64,000 nucleotides of DNA from Actinomycetes bacterium (lineage in GTDB: Bacteria; Actinomycetota; Thermoleophilia; RBG-16-64-13): assembly GCA_024637035.1 (NCBI GenBank), contig JAGXFW010000015.1:62001-126000 (forward strand), in the 5' to 3' direction. The translations under genes and the position numbers were made by a program. The notes beneath the pieces are model-generated. The model made no database searches. It saw only the letters and a list, made by a program, of their open reading frames with translations, and was not told the DNA's origin. Every line of letters starts with the position of its first letter. The first letter of the stretch is position 1. This document shows, in pieces, positions 41,713-50,509 of this stretch.

Positions 41713-44604
41713 CTACACCCCGATGCCGAAGCGCGTCACCCCGGCCAGGCGTAGCACCAGGATCAGTCCCGCGGGCACCGCGATGCCCAGCACCAAGAAC
41801 ACCCAGTCGGCCGCGACCACCTGTGACCGTGTGCGATAGGTGCGGGGCCCCGCGCCGAACGCACGGGCGTCCATAGCGATGGCCACCCGCCCCGCGCGTC
41901 GCACCGCCCCCGCGAGCAGTGGGATGGCGTACCGCCAGGTGCGCCGCGTCGCTCCCAAGAGCCCGCCACCCTTCGGAACGCCACGCACCCGGTGTGCCGC
42001 CTTGATGAGCCCATACTCGTAGGTGAGCAGAGGCAGCATGCGATATCCCACCATGGTGCCGAACACCAGCCGCTCGTCGAGCCTCACCTGGTGCACCAGG
42101 CTGAGCAGTAGGTCGCCGGCATCGGTCGTGCGCACGAACACCACGGAGAACACGGCGAACGCAAGGAGGCGGAACGTAAGCGAGGCGGCGGTCGACAGGG
42201 CCACTTCGGTCACCCGTATCGGGCCGAGCACCAAGAGAGTCGGAGACACGTCGTTCAAGCGATTGAACAGGATGTTGGCCACGAAGACGCCCACACCCGC
42301 AACGAGAAGAGGCGCGACGGCGCGGGCCACGGACCAAGGGGTCAGACCGCCCAGCACGCTGCCCACCACCAGACCGAGCGCAAGGAAGGCCGCCGGAGTG
42401 TAGGGATCGAACACCGCCGTCAGCATGAGCGACACGAGCAGCAGTACCGCGAGCTTGAGGGCCGGGTTCCGCCGCGCGAGGTACCGGTCGAGCGCGGAGC
42501 CCGGGGCTGCGGAGCCTTGCGCTGCGGAACCTTCCCCAGCGGAGCCCGGGGCTGCGTAGGCGCCCGCCGCAGAAGTGCCTGCGGCCGGTCGCAGACCACC
42601 CGCGACACTCGCACTCGGGTCGGGCCTCCCGGTCGGAGGGGTAGGGTCGGGCCCTGTCGCCGCGCTGGGCGTCGGAGCATTCGCGCCATCCACAGAGTCG
42701 CCCGGAAGACCCGCCGCCAGCAGAAGATCCGCTGGCGCGACGAAGTCATTCTCGACCGCGTGGAGGTCGCGCAGGAGCCCGCCCAGCTCGCCCATCGCCG
42801 GTAGAGCAAGGCCGGCGCGACGCAGGAGTGCTTCATCTTGGAAGAGCCGAGAGGGCGGTCCGTGGAACGCAACGGCACCCTGGATCAGCACTACCACGCT
42901 GTCGGCGTGCTCGGCCACCAGACGCATGTCATGAGTGACGATGAGCATCGTGCGGCGCTCGAGGGCGCTCTGCTCCACGAGCGTGCCGACCAGTCGGTCC
43001 GCCTGCCGTCTGTCCTGGCCGAAGGTGGGTTCGTCGAGCACGAGCACCGACTGGCCCCTGATGAGCATGGCCGCCACGCTCAATCGCCGCTTCTGTCCCT
43101 GGCTCAGCGTGAACGGGCCGGCGTCGGCGAGTTCCGACAGTCCGAAGCGATCCAGCCACGAGTCCACCAATGCGGCGTGTGCCACCTCGGACGGCCCCAG
43201 GGACGAGCGCTGGGTGAGGCTGAACACGAGCTCGCCCCGGACGGTACCGGTGACGAACTGGTGTTCTGGGTTCTGGAACACGTGACCCACCCTAGCGAAG
43301 CGAGCTCGCTCTTCGATGGAACAGGCGTCCATACCGCCGAGGAACACGCTCCCCGGTGCCGCCGGCAGCACCCCGGAGATCAGGCCGGCGAGAGTGCTCT
43401 TCCCCGCTCCGTTGGCCCCCACGATCGCGGTGACCTGGGCCTCCGGGATGGCGAGAGTGACGGCGTCGAGCGCAGGCGACCCGGACGTGTCGTAGCTGTA
43501 GGTGAGGTCGCGTACCTCGATCGCGGGTGGTCCGGGAGGCTCCGGTGGATCGGACCCGCCCGCCGACTCGTCGGGGGCGCGAGGTTCATCGGGGACGCGG
43601 GGTTCACCCGGGTCACGAGGTTCACCCGGGTCACGAGGTTCGCGGAGCGCGAAAAGCAATCCGGGAGTCTTCGCCAGCGTGGCGGCCGTCTCAGCGACGG
43701 TGAGAGGTCGATCCGGCACGAGCCAACCGCGCTCCTTCAGGGCCAGCACGAGCTCGGTGGTCTGTGGCCTCCAGACCCCGGCTGCCACTAGTTCGGCGCT
43801 ACGCTCGTAGAAGGCCTCGCGTGGGTCGCCCCTGAACAGCACGCGGCCACAGGCATCCAGCACCAGCACCGAGTCGATCCACTCGACCAACTCGTCGAGT
43901 CGATGCTCGATGACGATGAGGGTGTGGCCTCCGTCTCGCGCCATCCCACGCAGATGACGGAACAGGTCGACTGCGCCGGCCGGATCCAGATTCGCCGAGG
44001 GCTCGTCGAGCACGATCACCTGGGGGCCCATGGCCAGCACCGAGGCGAGGGCCACCCGCTGCTTCTCGCCACCGGACAGGGTGGTGAGCTGTCGTGCGTC
44101 GAAGCCCACCAGGCCGACCGCGGCCAAGGCGCGTCGAGATGCTTCCGCGATCCTCTCGGGGGGCGCCGCCAAGCTCTCCAGGCCGAACGCCACCTCGTCG
44201 GCAACCGTGAGCGTGGCGAACTGCGACTCGGGATCCTGGAAGACCAGGCCCACGTCACGGGCAAGACGGGGCACATCGCTCTCTTCCACGATCAGACGGC
44301 CCACCTGCACGATCCCCTCGTACTCTCCCTCGACGACGTGCGGGATCAGTCCGTCGAGACAGAGCGTCAGCGTACTCTTGCCCGATCCACTCGGGCCGAG
44401 CACCAGCACCGTCTCCCCGGGGGCGACCTCGAAGCTCACCTCCCGCAGGGCGGGGTCGCGCCGCTCTGCGTAGCGGAACGTGAGGTCGCGCGCGCGTATT
44501 CGCGGCGGGCCGGTGAAGGTGCGCGATGAATGGCGAGCCTCACCGGAGAGCTTCGTCGCTCCCGCAGCCGCCTCACCTGCCCCCGTCCGAGGAGCATCGC
44601 TCAA
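41713..44604 (-). CDS. ykoD: Fused ECF transporter for thiamine precursors: two ATPase domains plus EcfT (YkoD-YkoC fusion)
   Basis: 963 aa. First ABC domain (about 28-290): GPSGSGKST, signature LSGGEKQ, Walker B VIVLDEP. A linker of EPRDPG-like repeats (about 325-355), then a second ABC domain (about 360-590): GANGAGKST, signature LSQGQKR, LVLDEP. After an Ala/Gly/Ser-rich linker comes the EcfT membrane part (about 690-963) with coupling motifs VRG and DARAFG. Separate A, A' and T proteins are usual; a triple fusion is uncommon. The neighbours ykoE, ykoF and thiamine pyrophosphokinase and the TPP riboswitch define the substrate as thiamine or its pyrimidine precursor. Confidence 0.93.
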   Translation of the reverse strand: MSDAPRTGAGEAAAGATKLSGEARHSSRTFTGPPRIRARDLTFRYAERRDPALREVSFEVAPGETVLVLGPSGSGKSTLTLCLDGLIPHVVEGEYEGIVQVGRLIVEESDVPRLARDVGLVFQDPESQFATLTVADEVAFGLESLAAPPERIAEASRRALAAVGLVGFDARQLTTLSGGEKQRVALASVLAMGPQVIVLDEPSANLDPAGAVDLFRHLRGMARDGGHTLIVIEHRLDELVEWIDSVLVLDACGRVLFRGDPREAFYERSAELVAAGVWRPQTTELVLALKERGWLVPDRPLTVAETAATLAKTPGLLFALREPRDPGEPRDPGEPRVPDEPRAPDESAGGSDPPEPPGPPAIEVRDLTYSYDTSGSPALDAVTLAIPEAQVTAIVGANGAGKSTLAGLISGVLPAAPGSVFLGGMDACSIEERARFARVGHVFQNPEHQFVTGTVRGELVFSLTQRSSLGPSEVAHAALVDSWLDRFGLSELADAGPFTLSQGQKRRLSVAAMLIRGQSVLVLDEPTFGQDRRQADRLVGTLVEQSALERRTMLIVTHDMRLVAEHADSVVVLIQGAVAFHGPPSRLFQDEALLRRAGLALPAMGELGGLLRDLHAVENDFVAPADLLLAAGLPGDSVDGANAPTPSAATGPDPTPPTGRPDPSASVAGGLRPAAGTSAAGAYAAPGSAGEGSAAQGSAAPGSALDRYLARRNPALKLAVLLLVSLMLTAVFDPYTPAAFLALGLVVGSVLGGLTPWSVARAVAPLLVAGVGVFVANILFNRLNDVSPTLLVLGPIRVTEVALSTAASLTFRLLAFAVFSVVFVRTTDAGDLLLSLVHQVRLDERLVFGTMVGYRMLPLLTYEYGLIKAAHRVRGVPKGGGLLGATRRTWRYAIPLLAGAVRRAGRVAIAMDARAFGAGPRTYRTRSQVVAADWVFLVLGIAVPAGLILVLRLAGVTRFGIGV

Positions 44605-44620
44605 CTCAGACCTCCATCGC

Positions 44621-44790
44621 CTAGAAGGCTGTTGAAGACTGGACGCTTCGCCGCCAGGGCGCGATGGGCACGCGTGAGACGAGGATGCAGGGAGCGCTCG
44701 TAGCAGCGCTACGTGCGCGACCGAGGACGCCGTATCGCGCCGTCCAGTGCGTTCTGGCGGCCAAGGCTTCGATCTTCAACAGCCTCCTAG
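44621..44790. repeat. Fold-back dispersed repeat, copy 3 (inside the thiamine operon)
   Basis: 170 bp. Arms CTAGAAGGCTGTTGAAGA (44621-44638) and the matching 44773-44790 differ at one pair. Nested pairs are GCCGCCAG/CTGGCGGC (44650-44657, 44754-44761), GGCGCGAT/ATCGCGCC (44658-44665, 44734-44741) and a central 11-base stem with one mismatch (44694-44704, 44708-44718). The TAG stop of ykoE (44787-44789) is inside the right arm. It separates ykoE from its ATPase/EcfT partner, so it must be read through or else sets their ratio. Confidence 0.87.
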
Positions 44791-45422
44791 TCCGTACGAT
44801 TCCGTTCGCGCGATATGCCCAGCCCGCTGAGCGCCCCGGTGCCGGCCAACGCATCACCCGCGAGCTTCGAGATGACGCCGCCCAGCAAGGCTCCACTGAT
44901 CGCGACCAAGACCGCTCCAACGACGATACTGCCGATCGAGTAGGCTTCCCAGTACCCGTAGAGGAAGCTGTCGAGAACGATGCTCGCTACGCCGGCAAGC
45001 GCGCCGGCCAGCATCAGGATCGGTGTGGAGTAGACACGATAGCGAAGGCCCGCGAACACGGCCTCGGCGGCGACTCCCTGCACCAGACCACTCAGGAGAA
45101 CGGCCGCGCCCCATTGGCTCACCAGCACCATGCTGACGAACGCCGCCACCAGTTCCCCCACCACCGCCGCCCCAGGGCGCCGGATCACATAGGGCACGAG
45201 CAACCCCCCGATCATCCACACCCCCACCAGCGCGTAGCTCGCCGGGAACGGTATCGCCGCGAACGCGGTGGCATACAGGAGCCCCCACGTCCAGAACACC
45301 ACGCCCACCGCCACCGAGAGCACCGCGGCCACCACGATCTCGCGCGTGGTCCACGCGGCAGACCAAGTGCCTGCGGCAGAAGTGCCTTTCGGATTCGCCG
45401 TCTCTTCCGTTCTCAACCTCAT
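44787..45422 (-). CDS. ykoE: YkoE-like ECF substrate-binding membrane protein (thiamine/HMP)
   Basis: 211 aa. About six membrane helices; the block FWTWGLLYATAFAAIPFPAS and the rest match the YkoE S-component type. It binds the thiamine precursor and works with the fused YkoD/YkoC protein downstream. Its start overlaps ykoF by 4 bases (ATGA). Its stop is inside fold-back repeat copy 3. Confidence 0.9.
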   Translation of the reverse strand: MRLRTEETANPKGTSAAGTWSAAWTTREIVVAAVLSVAVGVVFWTWGLLYATAFAAIPFPASYALVGVWMIGGLLVPYVIRRPGAAVVGELVAAFVSMVLVSQWGAAVLLSGLVQGVAAEAVFAGLRYRVYSTPILMLAGALAGVASIVLDSFLYGYWEAYSIGSIVVGAVLVAISGALLGGVISKLAGDALAGTGALSGLGISRERNRTD

Positions 45423-45826
45423 CGTCCTTTCGTATGGGCAGACCCGGATGAGTCCGGGTTCTCACCTGGAGGTGCCGTGGATGCCAGTGACGCCGCATCG
45501 ACGCGGGTGGATTGGATGTGTGCCACGAGTTCGTCGTCGGGCACCCCGGTGGTCAGCGTGGCGACCATGACCGTCCCTCCACTCGCGCGCGCAGCCGCGA
45601 ATGCCGAGCGCAAGGCCGCGAAGACCTGATCCTCGGGGCCCTCCAAGAAGGTGCTCAGCCGTCCCACGGTGACCGGGAGTCCGGTAGAGGCAGCCGCGGA
45701 GATTGCGTCCTGGATGGGCGCATGGATGTCGGATTGGGTCAGCGGATAGACGGAGAACTGGCAGCCCGTGGTTTCCGGCTGATCGGTCGTGCCTCCGTCA
45801 CCGGGCGCGCGATCATCATCGGTCAT
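45419..45826 (-). CDS. ykoF: YkoF-like thiamine/HMP-binding protein, single-repeat form
   Basis: 135 aa. Bacillus YkoF has two ACT-like repeats in about 200 residues; this protein has only one recognisable repeat (CQFSVYPL to MVATLTTGVPDDE, residues about 22-115), so it would need to dimerise to form the same fold. It starts at 45826 with AAGGAGA and overlaps the pyrophosphokinase gene by 11 bases. It binds thiamine or hydroxymethylpyrimidine in the cytoplasm; its exact job in transport is not known. Confidence 0.85.
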   Translation of the reverse strand: MTDDDRAPGDGGTTDQPETTGCQFSVYPLTQSDIHAPIQDAISAAASTGLPVTVGRLSTFLEGPEDQVFAALRSAFAAARASGGTVMVATLTTGVPDDELVAHIQSTRVDAASLASTAPPGENPDSSGSAHTKGR

Positions 45827-46493
45827 GGGATTCTCCTTCGGGATGGTGCACGATGTCTTCGGGCCGGTGCACGATGACGAGAAGGCGGCCTTCGCCATGT
45901 CTCACCCGGGCGTGTCGGTCGAGCAGTTCGTTGCTCACTCCCCGGGCGGCGCCTTGGTGCAGCGAGCCCCCTCGCAACGGATAGCGCAGTCCCTCGGTAT
46001 CGATATCGTGAACCGACGGCGTGAGGGGGAGCAGAGAGACGATGTCGCCGGGTTCGCCCTCGATGGCGACATCATTGCGGGCCAGACGTACCTCGTGACT
46101 GCCGTCGACCATGCGCACGTCGACGTGTTCGAGCCAGTCCGCGGCGAGCAGGAGGAGTCCCGCGACCAGGTGATCGAGACGAGGGCCGCCGAGCGCTCCG
46201 AGAAGGGTGATGCGATCCGCCCCCCGGTCGACGGCCAGGCGAAGCGCGACTTCGGTGTCGGTCTCGTCCTTCTCGACCGGGAGCACGTGCGTCTCCACGC
46301 CCTCGGCTTCGAGCGCACGCCAGGTGGACTCGGCCACCGAGTCCATGTCGCCCACGAGCAGATGAGGCCGCAGCCCGACAGCTCTGATGGCGTCGGCGCC
46401 GCTGTCCGCCGCGATCAGGAGATCGGCGGACGCCAGCAGGGTGGGGTCGAGTGGTCCGCCGAGGGTCGCTCCGCCTACGATCACTGCGTGCAC
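45816..46493 (-). CDS. thiN: Thiamine pyrophosphokinase
   Basis: 225 aa. Key motifs: AVIVGGATL at the start, AADSGAD, GDMDSV and KDETDTEVAL. It makes thiamine pyrophosphate from thiamine and ATP. The GTG start at 46493 (VHAVIVGG) has GGAGGAG nine bases upstream; an ATG six codons earlier would put that site inside the gene. First gene of the operon, directly after the TPP riboswitch and its terminator. Transport and activation of thiamine are thus in one feedback-controlled unit. Confidence 0.93.
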   Translation of the reverse strand: MHAVIVGGATLGGPLDPTLLASADLLIAADSGADAIRAVGLRPHLLVGDMDSVAESTWRALEAEGVETHVLPVEKDETDTEVALRLAVDRGADRITLLGALGGPRLDHLVAGLLLLAADWLEHVDVRMVDGSHEVRLARNDVAIEGEPGDIVSLLPLTPSVHDIDTEGLRYPLRGGSLHQGAARGVSNELLDRHARVRHGEGRLLVIVHRPEDIVHHPEGESHDR

Positions 46494-46556
46494 GATGACA
46501 TGCTCCTCCATCCACGACACGGGCACCGCCGCCGCGGGGAGGACTCCCTCGAACGA

Positions 46557-46586
46557 GAAAAGGCGCGCACCAATGATGCCGCGCCT
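46557..46586 (-). terminator. Intrinsic terminator of the TPP riboswitch
   Basis: On the minus strand AGGCGCG pairs with CGCGCCT across a 12-base loop, followed at once by TTTT (46558-46561). It lies between the aptamer and thiN, so ligand binding would favour termination. Confidence 0.75.
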
Positions 46587-46599
46587 CGGGCGTACGAGT

Positions 46600-46695
46600 A
46601 ACCAGTGCTTCCCTTCGCTGGCATTACCCAGATCAGGTTCGCAGGGTCAGTGGTCGAGCCACACTCTCAGCGCCGAGCGCTCCCCTAGCAGGGTC
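46600..46695 (-). ncRNA. TPP riboswitch (THI element)
   Basis: On the minus strand the aptamer core is plain: CTAGGGGAGCGC at the 5' side, CTGAGAGTG, then GACCCTGCGAACCTGATCTG, GGTAATGCCAGCGAAGGGAA. These are the conserved THI-box blocks. The element precedes thiN and the ykoFEDC genes and controls them by transcription termination. Confidence 0.95.
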
Positions 46696-46750
46696 CGCGT
46701 CGCCGGCATGGGCCCTCGCGGACCGACCGGCGTTCGCCTACCGGATGTAG

Positions 46751-46756
46751 AGTATA
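46751..46756 (-). promoter_or_regulatory. Probable -10 box of the thiamine operon
   Basis: TATACT on the minus strand would start transcription near 46744, about 50 bases before the aptamer. No clear -35 box is seen. A GGTCCGCG/CGCGGACC hairpin (46692-46724) lies in the leader ahead of the aptamer. Confidence 0.4.
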
Positions 46757-46812
46757 CCTGTTGGTGGCGCCGGATGGGCGCCCGTCGCACAGCCCCCGGC
46801 CCGGGCGGCCTC

Positions 46813-48894
46813 CTACTTCGCGAGGCCCAAGGTGGCCGCGACGCCACGGTGGTCCGACGCCGTGCCCGTGGTGACTCGCACGTCGGCGAGTGGGCCCTGC
46901 TCCGGTGGGAGCAGGTCGGGCGTGACCCAGACGTAGTCGATGCGCTCGATCGGATCGTCCGACGGGAAAGTGAAGCCGGGCGACACTCCCGCCTCCGCCA
47001 GCACTTCCACGAGGCCGGCCTGCCGCAGCATCTCGATCTCCCGGTCGCCGGGGCGCCCGTTCATATCGCCCATGACAACCGTGCGCGCTGCACCTCCCCA
47101 GACCCGCAGCATCTCCTCGGACTCCAGCACGCGCACCGGTCCGCCGTCATCCGGGTGGTGATAGTGGGTCGCGATCACCCGAAGGGAGCCCTCGTCGCCC
47201 ACGGTGAGTGAGACATCGATGAGCCCCCGTCGCAGCAGCAAGTCTTCAGTGGGCAGCGGGAGTAGCACCTCGGACTCGATGGGAAGCCGGGTGAGCACGG
47301 CGTTCCCCCACAACGGCCCCGCGGTCGGACCGTACACCGGCACCATGCCGAGTCGCCCCGAGAGCCAGCCGAGCATGTCGACAGACCCATTGATCACCCA
47401 ACCGCGCGACACCTCCTGGAGCGCTAGCACATCGGGGTCTTCTGCCTGGATGGTGCGCGCCAGCGCTTCGAGATCGAGCCGGCCGTCGGTGGCGAACCCG
47501 TTGTGCAGGTTGTAGTTCATCACCCGCACCCCGTCCCCCGCCGGCCCGCCCGCCGTCATCGGGCGCTCGAGCAGATAGGCCTGACCCAAGGACACGACAC
47601 CGAGCGCCAGGACCAGAGCGAGAGGGGCCGACACGACGAGCGGCGAGACCGGATGTGGCGGTGCCGCCACACGGGAGACGCCTGCCGCGCTCGCGGGGAC
47701 TCGCCCCAAGCCCAGCACCGCCCAGAGGGCGCAGGCAGCGAGCATCAGGGCCGCCGCCACCGGGATCAGGTCCGCCGAGAAGGGCAACGCTATGTCATAT
47801 CCCGAGTAGGCCAGGAAGAGTAGCGCGACGAACACCACCATGCCCGCGCCGTGCACCAGGGAGAGCTGGGCTTTGGGCCCTGCGCCTCCGCGGCCGGCCG
47901 CCCGGCGATCGCCCGGCTGCTTGGGTGTCGATGAGGGCCCGCCCGAGACGGAGCCGACCACCACCGCGACCATGATGGCGAGGGCCGCCTGGCCGACGAC
48001 CAACTGCAGCACCGCCGCCATGCCCGTCGGACCCGGCACCGCCATGCTCAGCACGAGCACCACGCCGGCCACCGACACCAGGGCCGCCGCCTGCGCCCGG
48101 CGTATCGCCGGCCTGGCGGCCTCATGCGTGTCGCACTGGGAGCCCGCGACAGACCCCAGGAGAGGCGCCGACTCGGAAACCAACACGAGCCCGAGCACGT
48201 GCGCCGCCAGCGTGAGGAGCGCCGCGGTGGGCAGGAACAGGTCGGTGAGGGCGGCCGTCCGCGCCACGTTCTGGAACACCAACATCTGCAAGGCTAGGGC
48301 CGGCCCCACCGCCAGCCACGGCCCCGCTCTCCCGCACGAACCCACTCCACCACCCTGGTCCCGACCGCGTACGGAATAGAGCAGGTAGCCGATGATCGCG
48401 GCCAGAACAGCCACCGTGACCGTCGCCCGCGTGCCGCCGCGCCACGCGAGGTCGTAGGTGAGAAGAACTCCGTTCAATCCCGTGTCGAGAGCCAGGCCAA
48501 GAAGCAGGGCCGTCGCCGAACGCAGCGCGGGCAGGAACAGCACGAAGAGCAGGGCTCCGGCCATCGCCAAGCCCAGATCCACGAAGGGGTCCCCGGTCCA
48601 GAGTTGCAGCGCCAGGCGCACTAACGCCAGACCCCCGGCCGTGAACACCATCAGGCGCCGGGTGCCCAACGCCCGCTGAAGTGGGCCCACGAGGAACGCT
48701 CCGGCGAAGAGCGCCAGGGCCACCACTCCGAGGTGAGTGGCCTGCAGACCCGCGCGATCGCGGAGCACGTACACCAGCAACGGCAGGAGCACACGAAGCA
48801 TCTGCATGCCGAACATCACGACAAGCGCGGGCAGTAGGACATCGGCTCCGAAGCCCTCCACATCGACCCGACTTCGCCGTGTCGTCTGGTCCAC
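46813..48894 (-). CDS. Membrane protein with C-terminal endonuclease/exonuclease/phosphatase domain
   Basis: 693 aa. About fourteen hydrophobic helices (1-440) followed by an EEP domain (about 455-690): MNYNLHNG, DVLALQEVSRGW, HYHHPDD, GDMNGRP, RIDYVWV and ASDHRGV are the family metal and catalytic blocks. Such fusions could cleave a lipid-linked phosphodiester or extracellular DNA. The soluble domain is probably outside, but topology is not certain. I do not recognise a named family. Confidence 0.82.
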   Translation of the reverse strand: MDQTTRRSRVDVEGFGADVLLPALVVMFGMQMLRVLLPLLVYVLRDRAGLQATHLGVVALALFAGAFLVGPLQRALGTRRLMVFTAGGLALVRLALQLWTGDPFVDLGLAMAGALLFVLFLPALRSATALLLGLALDTGLNGVLLTYDLAWRGGTRATVTVAVLAAIIGYLLYSVRGRDQGGGVGSCGRAGPWLAVGPALALQMLVFQNVARTAALTDLFLPTAALLTLAAHVLGLVLVSESAPLLGSVAGSQCDTHEAARPAIRRAQAAALVSVAGVVLVLSMAVPGPTGMAAVLQLVVGQAALAIMVAVVVGSVSGGPSSTPKQPGDRRAAGRGGAGPKAQLSLVHGAGMVVFVALLFLAYSGYDIALPFSADLIPVAAALMLAACALWAVLGLGRVPASAAGVSRVAAPPHPVSPLVVSAPLALVLALGVVSLGQAYLLERPMTAGGPAGDGVRVMNYNLHNGFATDGRLDLEALARTIQAEDPDVLALQEVSRGWVINGSVDMLGWLSGRLGMVPVYGPTAGPLWGNAVLTRLPIESEVLLPLPTEDLLLRRGLIDVSLTVGDEGSLRVIATHYHHPDDGGPVRVLESEEMLRVWGGAARTVVMGDMNGRPGDREIEMLRQAGLVEVLAEAGVSPGFTFPSDDPIERIDYVWVTPDLLPPEQGPLADVRVTTGTASDHRGVAATLGLAK

Positions 48895-49174
48895 GTCGCC
48901 CTCCCCCGCTCGGTGTCGTCAGGCCGCGGCTCGGCCGAACGGCTCAAGGATATCCCGGCAGCGCACCTCGGTGGGGACCGTTGAAGAGTCGGCGATCGGC
49001 CGACGCGCCGCCACCCGGGGAAACCGCCGGCCCTCGAACGCCTACCGATCGCAAGGCGCACGCATAGCTCAGGCCGAATCCTGGTATCTGAAGGTATCGG
49101 ACATCATGAGCATGCGCGCGGCTGGGATGCCCGCGATCACGACGCACGCAAGCCACCAGCAGTTGGAGGACATC
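48895..49174. other. Divergent promoter region
   Basis: 280 bases between the EEP membrane protein and SDR genes. No gene or operator is recognised. GGTATCTGAAGGTATC (49082-49097) has a repeated GGTATC spaced 10 bases apart, which could bind a regulator. Confidence 0.25.
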
Positions 49175-49897
49175 ATGAACGACGCACCCGCACACGACCT
49201 CACCGACAAGGTGGTGCTCGTCACCGGCGCCACGGGCGGCATCGGCCGTGTGCTCACCCCCATGCTCGTCGCGGCCCGCGCCAAGGTGGTGCTCGTGTCG
49301 CGGCAGCACGACCGGCTCGAGGATCTCGCCGCCTCCGTGGGCGTCCCCGATACACACTGCCTGCTGAAGGACACCGATCTGCGCGACCCGGCTCAGGCCC
49401 GAGAGATGGTCGCCGACGTGATCACCTGCTTCGGCGGGATCGACGTGGTGGTGAACCTCATCGGCAACTGGGCCCCGGGCAAGGTGGCCGACACCAGCGA
49501 CGAAGTGTGGGCCGAACAGCTCGGCTCCAACCTGTACACCGTGTTCCACGTGTTGCGGGAGGCGGTTCCGCACATGACCGAGGGTGGCGTCATCGTGAAC
49601 GCCGGCAACGCGGAGCCCGTCGAGGGCAAGGGCGGCCAACTAGCCTACGCCGTCGCCAAGGGCGGGGTGCACACACTCACGCGCAGCCTCGCCCTGGAGC
49701 TGAAGCCGCGGGGCATCCGCGTGAACGCGATCCTGCCCCGGAACGTGGACACGCCCGGGAACCGCGCCCTCCAGCCCGACGCCGATCCGAGTGGCTGGCC
49801 CAGCGCGGAAGAAGTTGCCCAGGTGATCATGCTCCTGATCTCCCCCGGTGCCGGCGTGGTCTCCGGCGCGCTGGTGCCTGTGCGCGGGAAGTCGTAA
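49175..49897 (+). CDS. Short-chain dehydrogenase/reductase
   Basis: 240 aa. Rossmann motif TGATGGIGR, NAG in IVNAGNA, and the YAVAK catalytic pair (YxxxK). The usual catalytic Ser before Tyr is not obvious: the segment reads NAGNAEPVEGKGGQLAYAVAK, with no Ser in the normal place, so activity needs checking. It uses NAD(P)H. The ATG has TTGGAGGA upstream. No neighbour hints at its substrate. Confidence 0.87.
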   Translation: MNDAPAHDLTDKVVLVTGATGGIGRVLTPMLVAARAKVVLVSRQHDRLEDLAASVGVPDTHCLLKDTDLRDPAQAREMVADVITCFGGIDVVVNLIGNWAPGKVADTSDEVWAEQLGSNLYTVFHVLREAVPHMTEGGVIVNAGNAEPVEGKGGQLAYAVAKGGVHTLTRSLALELKPRGIRVNAILPRNVDTPGNRALQPDADPSGWPSAEEVAQVIMLLISPGAGVVSGALVPVRGKS

Positions 49898-50040
49898 GGC
49901 GCCAAGCCGGGTGACGCGGCGGCGAGGGCGATGCGCCCGCCCGGCGACTTGGCCGGCGGTTGACGCCGTGCGCTCCGGCCGGCTCTCCCCGGAGCCCTCG
50001 CGGGGCGCCGTCCATTCGTGACGCTCCCGCGCCCCTCTGC

Positions 50041-50046
50041 TAGAAT
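50041..50046 (+). promoter_or_regulatory. Probable promoter of the tRNA pair
   Basis: TGCTAGAAT (50038-50046) is an extended -10 box. GTGACG at 50018-50023, 17 bases upstream, is a weak -35. It lies about 80 bases before tRNA-Ser. Confidence 0.4.
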
Positions 50047-50128
50047 ACGCGGACGCGTGGGGCATTCGCCCGCCGAAGAGCTTCACGCGGGGCGACACAC
50101 CCTTCCAGAGGGACGCCGCCCAGAGCAA

Positions 50129-50223
50129 GGAGAAGTGGCCGAGCCGGCTGAAGGCGCTCGCCTGCTAAGCGAGTGTAGGAGTTTAAGCTCCTACCGAGGG
50201 TTCGAATCCCTCCTTCTCCGCCA
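50129..50223 (+). tRNA. tRNA-Ser (GCT)
   Basis: Acceptor stem GGAGAAG/CTTCTCC with discriminator G and encoded CCA (50221-50223). Anticodon loop CTGCTAA gives GCT, which reads AGC/AGU. A long variable arm (TGTAGGAGTTTAAGCTCCTACC) confirms the serine type. T-loop GGTTCGAATCC present. Confidence 0.97.
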
Positions 50224-50227
50224 TGTT

Positions 50228-50301
50228 GCGCCTGTAGCTCAGCTGGATAGAGCGTTGGTCTACGAAACCAAAGGTCATGGGTTCGAATCCCGTCAGGCGC
50301 G
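50228..50301 (+). tRNA. tRNA-Arg (ACG)
   Basis: Acceptor GCGCCTG/CAGGCGC, D-arm AGCTCAGCTGGATAGAGC, anticodon arm TTGGT-CTACGAA-ACCAA with anticodon ACG (A34 is deaminated to inosine by TadA, also in this window), T-loop GGTTCGAATCC. CCA is not encoded. It starts 4 bases after the serine tRNA. Confidence 0.97.
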
Positions 50302-50312
50302 CTACAGGAGAA

Positions 50313-50337
50313 AGCCCCGCATCTGCGGGGCTTTTTC
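50313..50337 (+). terminator. Terminator of the tRNA operon
   Basis: AGCCCCGC-ATCT-GCGGGGCT followed by TTTTC: a clean rho-independent terminator 12 bases after tRNA-Arg. Confidence 0.92.
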
Positions 50338-50509
50338 TGTTGCCCCTCTTTCCCGCCCGGGTCGGAGGATGCCTAGTCGGCCACGGTGACAGCCACAGCA
50401 GCGATGTCCAGCGACCGGTATTCTGGTCGTGGAAGGTCGTGGGACCCAATACCTTCGAGGGAGGCTCAGCGTCGTCGCCTTTCGGAACTGCAGAAGCATC
50501 TCCACGAGC

